DNA from: Adiantum capillus-veneris
Taxonomy: Eukaryota; Streptophyta; Polypodiopsida; Polypodiales; Pteridaceae
DNA: 64,000 nt
Direction: 5' to 3'
Assembly: GCA_014529385.2 (NCBI GenBank)
Contig: CM043946.1
Coordinates: 36,891,558-36,955,557, forward strand
Positions 1 through 12,228 of the stretch are shown piece by piece. The notes under the pieces were generated by a model. It was not told the origin of the DNA. It did not search any database and saw only the letters and a program-made list of their open reading frames with translations. How positions within the stretch are numbered: position 1 is the stretch's first letter; each line of letters begins with the position of its first letter. A program made the translations under genes and the position numbers.

Positions 1-1142
1 GTCTTCGGCACCGACAACACAGGTGGATTTTTTCTTCATGATTTTACCAGTTTTTGATCGCGACGTTTTTCGGCGTCGACTCTACAGGTGGGGTTTTTTG
101 GCATTTTTGCATTTTGCGGTTCCGATTGGATGACCATATCCCCAATCAAGTGGACATCAGTCATGACACGATAGGTAGAGTTTTTCGCTCCCATTTCCAT
201 TTTTTTGCGATTCCGCTCGGACGTACATCTTTCCCGGCCGAGGTGGAGACATCGGCATCGACATTACACATGGAGTTTTGACATTTCACCCTTGAGGCAT
301 GCCTGTTTAGCCGCTCACCCACGAGCGTGTTGCACGCTCTCTGTGATTTTTAGAGACGTTTTTTGTTCGACCACATGCATTTCTGGCCCATGTATGCCTC
401 GTGCGGACACTTTATTTGACATTCTCCAGCCATACATTGATTTTGGCAGTGATCACTACTTATAGGTTTCCAGCGGAAATTTTTCTACTACTTGACTGGA
501 TCATACATGCATTTTTTGAGCACTTTTGAGCTCTTTTGAGAGCGTATATCCTTGCAGGGATTGGTTGTACTGCTTGCATATTTTTTGCGTTTGTTTGTTC
601 GCAGGTCCTACTATCTCAGTAGAGACTTTGTTCATTCTATGTACATTGAGTTACGGATACTGCCATTGTATTCTCATTCTTGGAGCCATTTCTTGGCATT
701 TTAGCAGTTTCGGCCATTTTCGAGATTTGGCCGAAGATAATCATTGTTGAGCTTGACTATAGCCCACGACTGCTGATCCATTTATTCAGATTCGTTGGTG
801 AGGTTTTCTTTGAGCTGGAGTATTCTCGGATGTTGAAATACCTTTGGTGATATAGGTTGCTGGAGTATCCCTTTAGGTTACCCTTGCCATAGGCCATGTA
901 TAGAGATGACTAGGTGCATTTCACGCCGTGTTGGCGGTCATTTTGGATAGTTTCAGTGGTTTATGCACACCTCTTTTGGATAGTTTCCAGTTTATGTATT
1001 TATGCCTTATGCTCTAAGAGAATCTTCAGTCACTTTTATGCTATTTTGAGTAGATATTTTGCTTTAGTTACAGGGGAGACTCTGTGGAATTTTTTCTAGG
1101 TCTCTCACCATAGTTTTCACCTAGAGCTGACAATTTACAGTT
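1..1142 (+). repeat. LTR/leader sequence upstream of a copia gag
   Basis: No gene is visible; short open frames here have no recognisable domain. The first 300 bases hold three loose copies of a motif resembling CGGCNNCGACNNNACAGGTGG near 6, 72 and 250. From about 640 to 1060 the sequence is collinear with 56.57-56.95 kb, the leader of the gag-only gypsy Elem4: ACTGCCATTGTA, GGAGCCAT, CTTTTGGTGATAT-like and CCATAGGC-ATGTA blocks recur in the same order and spacing. I infer it is the untranslated leader, and perhaps LTR end, of the copia element whose gag follows at 1143. No primer binding site was identified. Confidence 0.5.
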
Positions 1143-1967
1143 ATGGCTTCTACTTTTGATAAAGACATTTACAACATTCAAAAGTTTGATGGCACCAACT
1201 TTTCTATCCGGAAAGAGAAAATCTAGGATGTTTTGATAAAAAAGGGACAGATAGAGCCATTGGATGGTCCTCTTGAGAGCAGTGACTATTTAGATTCTGA
1301 GTGGAAGATGCTTGATGCTAAAGCTAGGTCCACTATTCGTCTACATTTGGCAGAATATGTCTACTTTACCATAGTTGGTGAGCCTATGGCAAAGTCACTT
1401 TGGAAGAAGCTTTGTGACACTTATCAAAGCAAGAGTGCCTCTAACAATGTCTACTTGATGAAAAAGCTTTTTGAGATTTGCAGGAAAGAGGGCACTACAG
1501 TTTCTAGTCACTTGAACGACTTCAAAATCATTTTCACGCAGCTTATATTGCACGGACTGAATCTTGATGAAGAAGTGAAGTCTATTTTCTTGCTTTGCTC
1601 TCTACCGTCTTCTTGGGACACATTTTGTATAGCCATGAGTAATTTTGTGCCTGGAACTGGCTTGGTTTACAATGATGTGGTTAGTTGTTTTCTCACATAA
1701 GAGATTTGCAAGAAGTCTCTTGAGCCTACCAAGCATGGTGATGCCTATGTTGCACGGTCTCGCAATCAAAGAGGCCAAAATCATAATTGTTCTAAGTCTT
1801 GGGAAAGAAAGCAGTCTGGTAGCAATTCTCGTGCTTCTATGCGCAATGTAGAGTGCTACCATTGTCACAAGAATGGACATGTGAAGAAAGATTGCTATGC
1901 ATGGCAAAGAGACAAGAAGAAGAATGCTTTGGAGAGCAAGAAACCGGCAAATGATGCAAAGTGTTAG
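1143..1967 (+). pseudogene. Ty1/copia gag, broken
   Basis: Gag-like protein of a copia retrotransposon, normally the RNA-packaging capsid/nucleocapsid protein. The chosen ATG at 1143 begins MASTFDKDIYNIQKFDGTNF, the usual start of this family (UBN2/DUF4219-like). The capsid part continues through LWKKLCDTYQ to about 1700, and a CCHC zinc knuckle (CYHCHKNGHVKKDC) lies at 1854-1895. The frame is uninterrupted from 1143 to the stop at 1965 except for two in-frame stops, TAG at 1224 and TAA at 1698. No protease, integrase or RT follows on this strand, so only the 5' end of the element survives. Confidence 0.85.
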
Positions 1968-2114
1968 ACAAGGGGAATTAGAACCTAAAAGTCCACCACC
2001 CAACCACCCACTATATAGCATAGCCCCTGTCCCTTTGCCCTAGTTGGAATCCCTTTCCACATTGCCTAGCTCGGCCCTGCCCTTGTCTAGTCCGGCCTTG
2101 CCGGTGTCCTGACA
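1962..2114 (-). repeat. Possible short LTR of a chromovirus
   Basis: On the minus strand the sequence directly after a polypurine tract starts TGTCAGGACACCGG, and a segment ending in ACA is reached 153 bases on (TGT...ACA on both strands). That fits a very short LTR or a truncated one, placed where the 3' LTR of the adjacent minus-strand gypsy should be. Its low-coordinate end overlaps the last codons of the copia gag, so the boundary is uncertain. No second copy was found in the window. Confidence 0.35.
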
Positions 2115-2740
2115 TTACTCCCCCCTTAAGAAGAGTTTTCGTCTCGAAAACAAAAGTGGGGAACTTCTTCTTAAGAACACTAATGTTTTCCCAAGTGGCA
2201 CCTTCCTCCGGTCGGTCTTTCCACTTGATTAAGGCTTGTTGACGTACATGATGACGTGTATGAAACTCATGATAATCGAGAACACGTTCAGGTTCATGCG
2301 GTAAGGTAGGAGGTTCAATGAAATCTACCAAAATATGTTGGTCAATGACATTGTCGTCCCCATGTAACGGCTTACATGAAACATCGGATGAATACGCGAA
2401 TGTGAAGGTAGCAATAATTTGTAGGCACTGAGTCACCTACTCGCTTGAGTATTTTGAAAGGCCCACAATATCGGGGAGATAATTTAGGTGTTAGTCCAGT
2501 TTTCAGACTTTCTGAATGTTCTCGCACACGTAACAATACCTTCTTGGAAGGTAACTTGCCGCCGTTTCTCATCAGTGTACTTCTTATACCGATCCTATGC
2601 TTGTCAGTCATTCTGACGAGCAAGTTTCAGCATATCCATGTGGTCTTGGAGAAAATCCTTATCCTGTTGGAGTTTTTTGGTTGCAAGCTCAAGTTACAAC
2701 CCTGGAGGTAAGCCTTCTATAACTCTCCTCGCCTCTCAGA
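2115..2740 (-). pseudogene. Ty3/gypsy chromovirus integrase C-terminus with chromodomain
   Basis: Read on the minus strand from about 2740 this encodes the end of an integrase: the GPFKILKRVGD block (about 2450), a degenerate HVSRLKPLHG-like segment, then a chromodomain with ALIKWKDRPEEGATWEN (about 2190-2240), which in chromoviruses targets integration to modified histones. The coding sequence runs into a polypurine tract (minus-strand AAGGGGGGAGT, about 2117-2127) beside the putative 3' LTR, as expected for the 3' end of such an element. Frameshifts near 2400 and 2600 break it. Everything upstream of the integrase C-terminus is missing. Confidence 0.8.
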
Positions 2741-2779
2741 TTGTAAAGCTCAAGAAAGACTTGGAAGCTAGGGCTATCA

Positions 2780-3610
2780 TTGGAAACTAGCAAGTCTAGA
2801 CCCCCTACAAAGAATTTGAAAGGCTGGTTTTGGAGGTGCTATCCTAGAAACCATCCAATCCCTTGCAAAGAATCACTACATGTTTGTCTTCCCAACTGCT
2901 GAGATGGCATTTGATATCATCATCATGGGTCTTTGGCTTCCGAGAAGCTCCCCCCTACTTCTTTCACGTTGGAGTTTAACCTTGACGTCTCTATGTGGAA
3001 GCATTACCATGTTTGGGTAGAGCTTCCAAACCTCCCCCTTCAGTGTCACCAACACCTCAAGATGATAGCTTCTCCACTAGGCAAAGTGCTGGGTGGCCGA
3101 CCTCGGAGCATGCTTCCCATGTGGAGTCGAAGGCCACTTTGTAAGAAATTTCCTGATCAAGAATATGAACCCTCCTTATTAAAACCCCTTCCCCCCCAAC
3201 AACTTAAATTTTGAACCTGGATCCTCTATCCTTGTGTCTCCCCCCAACACTGGTAACTTGCCTCGTGGAACCCCAGGCTTCCATGTCCAACACAAGTCCC
3301 CCTCCTTGCAAAAAGTCTAATAGATCCACAGTGCTGGCTTTCGTCACAGATTTTGCAGACTCCTCTGATTTCAAAGGAGAAGACTGTGTGTTGCCCACCC
3401 CAAAGGACCCCTCGTCTACTCTTGAGCAGCAAGGCAATGCCCTCGACCAAGCCCAAAAGCTAGACCTCAATAAAGACAATCCCATGATTAAAGTAACTTC
3501 CTCCACCCTGGTTATTGTCTCAAGTCCCACCCCCATGAAGATTCTCAAAGACAACAAAAGAAGCCACACAAATGTCTCCCAGACCCCTCCCCGGTGTCGA
3601 TAAGCTAGGA
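2780..3610 (+). pseudogene. L1-type LINE ORF1-like fragment
   Basis: Frames in this stretch resemble the DUF4283 nucleic-acid-binding region of plant L1 LINE ORF1: FVFPTAEMAFDIIIMG, then a VWVELPNLPLQCH segment (about 3015-3055) matching the conserved V-RLPNLPL motif, then a cysteine-poor low-complexity tail rich in P, S, T and K to about 3603. Several frame changes and stops separate the pieces, so it is not expressed as one protein. It lies directly before endonuclease-like sequence on the same strand, the normal LINE order. Confidence 0.6.
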
Positions 3611-3614
3611 AAAT

Positions 3615-4250
3615 AGCCAATTGGCTACATGAGAAAAAAATGACGTGATAGCTCTTCAAGAGATCAAGGTAGTTGGTGAAGAATCAACTTGGACACTCGT
3701 TGAGGTCTTAACAAACCTTTGATGGATTATCTCTTCTCACCCAAAGGGATTTGGAGGTACAGCTTTAGGTGTGCCCAAACATTGGCCTACCCTCTCTCCA
3801 GGTGTGGGAAAATACTAGTGTGCTATTTTTCCCCCTGCTCCCAACAACTTAAGGATAGTTTCTATTTATGCAGGAGGATCTACATCTGATAGAGCAGACC
3901 TTTGGTAGGAACTCTATGCCTTTAATGGGCCTTGCATATTAGTGGGCAACTTCAATAATGATAGAGACCTTAGATGATAGATTCCTCAACAAAGACATCT
4001 ACATCTCTGAGAAAGAAAGAGAAACTTGGCTTAACCTAAAGGACCACCTCCAACTGTGGGATGTTTGCACTCTAGGAGATTTCACATGGCAGAACTACAT
4101 TAAAGGAGAACTTTCTAGGAAGGGGTAGCTAGATATATTCTATTTGAGCCTCCCTCTATCCAACACCTTTGATAAAATCAAGGCTAAGCACTTATACACC
4201 AGTTGCATGTCGAAGGACTACCCACTAAGTATTACTATGGATGGCAAAGC
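3615..4250 (+). pseudogene. LINE endonuclease (EEP/APE-like), broken
   Basis: The broken frame reads DVIALQEIK near 3640, GGTALGVPK near 3750, RIVSIYA near 3855, CILVGNFNND near 3940 and RKGxLDIFYLS near 4110. These are successive motifs of the exonuclease-endonuclease-phosphatase domain that nicks target DNA in L1 retrotransposition: the QE of motif II, the GDFN-like site (here GNFN) and the late LDR-like motif. Many stops are present. The reverse transcriptase that should follow is absent, because sequence switches to minus-strand copia near 4255. Probably the same LINE copy as the ORF1 fragment upstream. Confidence 0.65.
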
Positions 4251-4254
4251 GAGA

Positions 4255-4690
4255 AAGTTTAGGAACCACTGGTTTCACACAACCCTGAGCTCTGACATAA
4301 ACCCATGTTTTCCTAGTCGCATCGTCTATGAATGTTACATAGTACAATGAACCACCAAGGGATGGTATAGTTGCAGGACCCCAAACATCAGAATTAACCA
4401 ATTCAAGCTTTTTATTTTTTCTTTCATTTCCTGAGTTTTAAAAATTTACCCTCTTTTGTTTACCATAAATACAATCTTCATAAAACTCTAAGTCCACTTA
4501 AGTTTCAAACCTAATAGAAGATTCTTTGATTGAAGGATTTGCATTCCTTTGGAACTCATTTGTTCAAGTCGGTAGTGCCACACCACACTGTCGAATTCTA
4601 TAGATGCTGCACAAGTTGAAGATTGCATGTTGAGAGTAGACAAGTAAAGTATCCCAACGTTTTCTCCTTTCGAAACCACCAAAGATCCCT
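4255..4690 (-). pseudogene. Ty1/copia GAG-pre-integrase and integrase start
   Basis: On the minus strand, VVWHYRLEQMSSKGMQILQS (about 4595-4536) is the GAG-pre-integrase domain, with the usual WH-RL---S-KGM-IL spacing. It is followed by EDCIYGKQKRV (about 4475) and by YYVTFIDDATRKTWVY (about 4343-4296), the start of the integrase core with the first catalytic Asp region. Frameshifts occur after each block and similarity fades below 4290. It belongs to a TNT1-like copia element; the orientation is opposite to the copia pieces at 1.1 and 6.2 kb, so it is a separate fragment. Confidence 0.8.
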
Positions 4691-4723
4691 TTGAGATCTT
4701 CCACTGTTTGTTTCCAAATGCAG

Positions 4724-4809
4724 TGTTAGAAAATAGGGCATAGCTAAGTAGATATTAGAGTAGTTTACTTAATAGGAGAAATAATTTTCACACACGAGAG
4801 ACTATAGAG

Positions 4810-4885
<76 letters not shown>

Positions 4886-5180
4886 ATGATATACGTGGTT
4901 CACCCAATGTGGGCTATGTCCACGAGAAAGCAGCTACTCAATGGCTTTAGTACTTCAGACTAGAAGTAGGTTACAAAGGGATTATCCCCTTAATGGAGCT
5001 CCCACCTTGCTTCACTCTCACCACCTCACATCAACTTCACAATGCACCAAAATACAGTTTGTGTGTAGAAGAGGCCTCCTTTTACAGGCCAAAAGGGCTA
5101 CCCTCTCTCATAAGACCGGCTGTTTTCTAATCACTTTTTGGCTGTCGGCCAGCCATAATATTCTGACGAAAAGGGAATGT
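4724..5180. repeat. LTR-like fragment with GA tract
   Basis: Starts TGTTAGAAAATAG, contains a long GA tract and then ATACGTGGTTCACCCAATGT followed by GGGCTATGTCCACG. I recall such wording from LTRs and related repeats in many plant genomes, but cannot check it here. It is bordered by minus-strand copia sequence on the left and LINE RT on the right. The far end and any duplication were not found, so this is a tentative LTR call. Confidence 0.35.
4812..4884. repeat. (GA)n microsatellite
   Basis: About 73 bases of uninterrupted GA dinucleotides within LTR-like sequence. Confidence 0.97.
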
Positions 5181-5330
5181 TCCTAGTGAATCCAGCCTCG
5201 AGAAAAGCTCGAGACTGGACGTGAATTTTTTGTTTTTTGGCGAGTGATTTTTCCTACACACCATGGATTTTCCTCATAATGGGGGCTTTGTAAATGTGCA
5301 TTTGTAAGACTAACAGCTACAAGGGGTAAA

Positions 5331-6186
5331 TCAGGCTTCATACTTAGCAGGGATCGAGAATGTTGGACCATCTTGAGTGATGTGCATTTTGAATCTTTGG
5401 AGGTTTCTGAAGAATAGGACCGCCCATTCAGCCTGAGAATCAAAAAGAGCTATAATGATTGTTTTTACCGTCAATTTATGTGCTAGTTGAGAGATGTTGA
5501 TGATGCCAAGAATGCCTTCATCCTTAGGAATGCAACAGATATCCCACTTGACCTTGGATTTTTTGTGGGAGAGTGTGTCTCTAGAACATAAAAAGTTCCT
5601 GGTGAGCCTAATTATGTCCTTCAAATGACCTCTAGGAGATCTCCAGTAGGTTAGAAAGAATACAATGTAAGCAGTAAGGAAGTGTTTAATAATCATCACT
5701 CTCTCCATGAGGGAGCCTTGAAATCCTTTTCGTCTTTCTAAATTGGCTCGAAACCGATCTACTAAACACTTACATCTCTCTTTTAAGGATAACTAGAAAA
5801 GTATGGGGATTCCCAAAAGCTTGAAGGGTTCATGCTCCTTGATAAATTTGCAGTTAGTAGCTAGCATCCACTAAGGAAGAGGTGCGTCCCCTTGATTTAC
5901 ACCTGTCTTTGAATGGTTGATCTTCAATCTTGAGGCGAGACAAAATGTGTGGAGACATTGCCAAAAATCCCACATGGATTCCTCTTCATTAGCTAACAGA
6001 GCATTTGTGTCATCCAACAAATTGGGATAGACACTATTGGACTTAAGAGTTAGGAAGTTGATTATCTTTTATTTTTCCTTCCTGGATATTGGCCTTGACA
6101 AGACAATTCATCCCATTGGCTGCAATGGCAAACAAGAGGAGAGCGAGGGGGCAGCCTTGTCCAACTGAGTGATTGAGTGTAAACCA
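5331..6186 (-). pseudogene. L1-type LINE reverse transcriptase, C-terminal half
   Basis: Minus-strand reading starts at about 6180 with HSVGQGCPLALLLFAIA, the RT motif preceding the active site. A frameshift follows, then YPNLLDDTNALLAN (about 6029-5988), the equivalent of the F/YADD catalytic box with the two Asp retained. Downstream, SRLKIN---K, ERVMIIKHFLTAYIVFFLTYW (about 5705-5645) and KDEGILGIINISQLAHK (about 5520-5475) match the thumb and post-RT region of plant L1 LINEs. Stops and frameshifts make it non-functional. The N-terminal half is replaced by plus-strand copia at about 6200. It lies in the opposite orientation to the LINE at 2.8-4.25 kb. Confidence 0.8.
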
Positions 6187-6202
6187 TTATTAGATGTGTT
6201 TT

Positions 6203-7180
6203 TCATATTTCAAAGGTGGGAAGCCTTTGTGGAGAATGAAGCAGGTACCAAGCTTAAACACCTCAGATCCAACAATGGAGGAAAATATTGTAGCTAAGCT
6301 TTTGAAAGATTTTGTGCTAGCAATGGTATTCGGAGGCAAAGGAAAATTCCAAGGATACCTCAACAAAATTTCATTTTAGAAAGGATGAACAGAACAATCA
6401 TGGAGCGAGCACAAAGCATGCGGCTACATGCATGCCTACCACTTGAGTTTTGGGTGGAAGGAGTAAGTATGTCTATGTACTTAATCAACTAGTCACCACA
6501 ACAACATTGGATGGGGGAGTTCCAAAAGAGGCATGGGTAGGTTAACTGGTGAATTATGCATTTCTCAATGTTTTTGGGTACAATGATTTTATGCACATAA
6601 ATAGAAGCCTACGGTCAAAGTTAGATTTCAAAGGTCAAAGTTAGATGCAAAGTCCAAAAAGTGTTTCTTCATTGGCTATGGAGAAGCTGACTCTGCTCGG
6701 TATCACCTATGGAATCTTGAAGATGGTAAAATCTTTAGAATTAGGGATGTAATTTTCAACGAACAAAATATGTACAAAGATTACTTGGAAAGAAAACAAA
6801 AAAAAGATACAAGTGATGAGTGCATGGAACTTGAGGATGGTGAAGACTCAAGAAGTGAAAATGGTGACAACGTGCAGCAACATCAACTGAATGAGGAGAC
6901 TCAACCTATGCCCTAAAGATCTACAAGAGAAATCAGACCTCTAAAAAGGTTCGTTCCTTCCTTCAACCATCACTTGGTCTCAGATTCTAGAGAGCCGAAA
7001 TCATACAAAGAGTCTATGCAACACAAATCCAAAGAAGAATGGATGAAGAGCATGCAAGTGAAGATGGACTCATTACATTGCAACCAAACATGGGAGTTGG
7101 TTGACATACCAATTACTCCCAGGAATTCAACATCACTACATGGAAGCAAGATACAACAAAGCAGGCTCATAAGGGAGCCA
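6203..7180 (+). pseudogene. Ty1/copia integrase to pre-RT region, broken
   Basis: The frame opens with WEAFVENEAGTKLKHLRSNN (integrase core around the second catalytic Asp, here degraded to SNN). It continues through RMNRTIMERAQSMRLHACLP (about 6385-6445), FWVEGV, then the TLDGGVPKEAW and RLW/VIFNE-like regions of the C-terminal integrase domain, and finally KEEWMKSM-VKMDSLHCNQTWELVD (about 7035-7105), the entry to the RT domain. A final HGSKIQQSRL near 7140 resembles the next RT-entry block, implying a small deletion. Several stops and frameshifts. No RT core follows; the sequence becomes unrecognisable before the LTR at 7674. Confidence 0.8.
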
Positions 7181-7673
7181 CCCTCGACAATACAACCCAA
7201 AATATCTTGCATGGTCTCCATAAAGAGCAAACATCCTGTCACAAGGTGTATCCTATCCATATAGAAATTGAGTTGCAAAAGCATAACGAAAGAGCATACC
7301 ATCAGGCTAAACCACGAAGGGGGCGGGTCTGGGCACTCCATCGTCAACTGCCTAAGAGTCATCTGCCAAAAATATGAAGTCTGAATACTGCCACACCAAG
7401 CACCAGATAAGTGAATCTTGGTTGTCACCAATAGATGAAGACTGCAGGATGATAAGGGGAGCCATGTCCCATCCATGTCCCCCATTTTCTACCATTGGGC
7501 TTCCAATGCCTGCCACCCACAATAGAAACCATGAGCAGGGTGCGAGAAACAAATCGCAAATAGAACTAGCCTCCTTTGCCTCCCCATGGAGAGGTGGGAG
7601 AGAGGACCACTCTCATAGCAAAAAAAAAGAGGACCTACTAACTGTGTTGAAGTTGCAAGGGAAGGGTAGCCAC
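7181..7673. other. Unassigned sequence
   Basis: No coding domain or repeat recognised on either strand. It ends immediately before the TG of the Elem1 LTR. Confidence 0.5.
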
Positions 7674-8774
7674 TGATAGCCGTTTTTTGGCTCTCAAAAA
7701 TTTTGTTTAATGAGCCACTTCACACAATAAAAACACCTTAGCATGATGGATAAGCTTGCTCTTGCATTGTACATAGGTGTGTGTGTGTTACGACTCTTTC
7801 CCATATTTTCTAAAAAATCTTCATGGAGCTAGTCATCAGGTTAGGTTAAAAAAATAAAAATAAATAAGTATATATATATTATGGTCCTATTTGTGTATAC
7901 TATATTTCTTATAAAGGACCTAAGCATAGCATTATTTTCTCAATTTATTCGGTAATTGTGTAAATATGTAGACCTAAGTGTGCAAATATCTTTGCATCCT
8001 TTCATGACATGAAATATTTCTATGTTAGTGTGTACATACCCCATAATATTTATTTCTACAAAATAAACCCATGCATTTCATCCAGCACCCTCGTGGGAGT
8101 CGAAATTTGTTTCTACACTGTCACTCACTTTCACTAGATATTTTCTCACTTGCATATTTTCCTCTTTCACCCAAAAACAAAATAAAATACTCCTATCATG
8201 ATATTCCTTCATGGGTCATGCACATTTTTCTTCCATACACCATGTGCTCATAAAGACAAGGGCTAGGAAAAATCCAAGCACTAGTTCTATCATGTACAAT
8301 TGTTTTTTATTCTTCAAAATTCATCATCCATGCATGTGGCAAGGGCCACTTGGATTCCTTAGGTCATGGCATGGCTCATGGGGGGCTCACCTTTGGATGT
8401 ATAAGGAGATTTCAACCAAAAAGGGTCCCACATAAGCACCTTTGCAGTCCCACAATACACAGCTTTTTGGGAAAATTTTGGCACCCTTCTATCATCTGAA
8501 TCAGCAAAAATTGTCAACATACAAAATGTAGCTCGTGAGATGAATTATTTTACATAAATATTTCAACATTTTTGGAGAAAAGCACGAATTCTGGTGAGTT
8601 GTTTGGTGTGACCCAGTCTGCCCATTCTATGCACACAAGGATCCTCTCACTCTTCTCTCACATTTTCACACTCCCACCCACATACACACTCATCCCTCTC
8701 CATCATCTTTTCAAATTTACAAATTTCCATGCCCCTCTCAATTTCTTCACCATCTCTCCTTCCCCTCTTACCAC

Positions 8775-10700
<1,926 letters not shown>

Positions 10701-10807
10701 TACCCTTGACCTTATTTGGTAGGTCTATAATTGAAGATATTGTTGAGATCATGATATAAGTGAATAGTATTGAATAAAAATAATCCTAATCAAAGCTTCC
10801 AAAAACC

Positions 10808-10815
10808 TATAAATA
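10808..10815 (+). promoter_or_regulatory. TATA box of the Elem1 LTR
   Basis: TATAAATA preceded by ACC, placed as in the solo LTR of the same family (52407-52414), where the surrounding sequence also aligns. It would mark the U3/R boundary and drive the element's RNA. Position and conservation support it; there is no transcript evidence. Confidence 0.6.
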
Positions 10816-11322
10816 AAACCCATCTCTCCTTGTAAAAGGCATCTCTACACCATTGCAGACTAGATTGAGCATAGCACACGCCAGTTCTATCTTGGTTGTA
10901 AGGAGAGAGAAAGCTTTCTGTACACCATCACTTTGGTGCACAGAAAAGCTTGAGCTAGTTGAGTGAGTGCGAGTAGAAGATATTCTTTCTACCATTGTTG
11001 TATCTACCCCAACATCAATGAATTGGTAGTTTTGGGTGAAATTTCATGTCCAAAGGCTCACGTTTCTCCTCCAATTTGGCTTGGCAAACTCATTCAGCTT
11101 CATAAGGTGACTTGTTTCATTGAATGTTGTTTTTTTGTTGCTTGTCCTTGTGATTCATTGGCTATTGTTTGTTGGCTACCATTGTAAAAGGGTGGATGGT
11201 GAGAGGGCTCCCATAACCCTAAGACAATGTGCTATTGATGCTATAACCAAATCTTGTCACTTGAATCCGTAAGCTCTAAGTGCCTTCTTCTGCAAATCAT
11301 AAGGTTGAAGCTAAGTTGTACA

Positions 11323-11325
<3 letters not shown>

Positions 11326-11389
<64 letters not shown>
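11326..11389. repeat. (CT)n microsatellite
   Basis: About 64 bases of CT dinucleotides in the transcribed part of the Elem1 LTR. The reverse-oriented LTR segment carries the matching GA tract at 8957. Confidence 0.97.
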
Positions 11390-11392
<3 letters not shown>

Positions 11393-11655
11393 TTTTAGTG
11401 CGTGAGAGTGTTCCATTGGTGTTATGGTTAGTGTAAAGTCCTTACTTGATTTTGGGTTGCTCTAACAATTCTCCTTTTTTTGCGTCCTAGTTCGCTTTTA
11501 AACTAGGTGGTGCCCCTTGTGTAGTTGGGTTTTGACTGTGGGTTTGTTGTTTTGTTGTGCTTGTGGTTTCCCCAGCCCCAATTGAGTAGCACGGCAGCCT
11601 TGAGGGGTGTTTAGAGGTTGCCTGTGTTGTTGCCCGCCCCGGACCGCCTTAATTT

Positions 11656-11674
11656 TGGTGCCCCCACTGAGGAA
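11656..11674 (+). promoter_or_regulatory. Primer binding site of Elem1
   Basis: TGGTGCCCCCACTGAGGAA begins three bases after the LTR end. The first 18 bases are identical at the matching position of Elem3 (29363) and Elem4 (56336). In Elem3 the LTR boundary is fixed by the second LTR, so this is the minus-strand primer site. I could not match its complement to a tRNA I know. Confidence 0.8.
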
Positions 11675-11728
11675 GAGCGGTTGTGTTATCATACACAAGG
11701 TAAGTCTTCAAAAACTAGTTGTTTTTAC

Positions 11729-12061
11729 ATGAACAATCCACCACCTCCTAATCCTGCTCATGCAATTCTATTTCATCAGTTTCATTGGGTGCAAGGGATT
11801 AGGATAAATGTTCACATTGATATGAAGATCCTTTTTCAACAACGTATTGTATTCCTCTTTGGTGGTGAAGCATTAAGAGATATTCTACAATCCCCAAATC
11901 CTGTTATACTCCCACTTGTAGACTATGATGTCTTTTTTGATGTGCAAGTTTTCTATCTTGTTTTAGTTAGGTTAATGAATCAAGAGGAGTTGTATCGTAC
12001 ATTCATTCCTTTGGCAAGACAAGACGTGCATCTAATAGTTGGCACAAAATTACAATTTTAA
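11729..12061 (+). CDS. Leader ORF 1 fused to the start of leader ORF 2 (Elem1)
   Basis: Unrecognised small protein between the PBS and gag. It starts MNNPPPPNPAHAILFHQFHW and carries the family core INVHIDMKILFQQRIVFLFG followed by PVILPLVDY (about 11880-11930), conserved in Elem2, Elem3 and Elem4. Where the other elements end with a stop after FDV-IF-L, this frame runs on through LVLVRL into MNQEELYRTFIPLARQD, the start of the second leader ORF, so the two are fused. It ends at the TAA at 12059 after TKLQF. Codons differ from the Elem2 copy at many third positions while residues match, so the protein is what is conserved. No signal peptide or known domain. Function unknown. Confidence 0.7.
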   Translation: MNNPPPPNPAHAILFHQFHWVQGIRINVHIDMKILFQQRIVFLFGGEALRDILQSPNPVILPLVDYDVFFDVQVFYLVLVRLMNQEELYRTFIPLARQDVHLIVGTKLQF

Positions 12062-12191
12062 CGTGTTTTTCGTCGTATGTTTGAACCTAGGCAAGTAGCA
12101 TGCAGCTATCAATGCCTTAGTCAATCCGTTCATTTTGCCATTGATTCGCTACAATCTAAGCTTTGATGTTTACATTTTCATTCTACTTTGA
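12062..12191 (+). pseudogene. Rest of leader ORF 2 (Elem1), frameshifted
   Basis: After a stop at 12059 and a one-base frameshift near 12090, the sequence reads AAINALVNPFILPLIRYN and then SFDVYIFILL before TGA at 12189. This aligns with the second half of the 70-residue leader ORF 2 in the Elem2 LTR (45385-45597). Leader ORF 2 of Elem1 thus spans about 11974-12191 but is broken. Confidence 0.65.
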
Positions 12192-12228
12192 AATTTGATT
12201 TTGCAAAAGAGAAAAAAAAACCAGGCAA

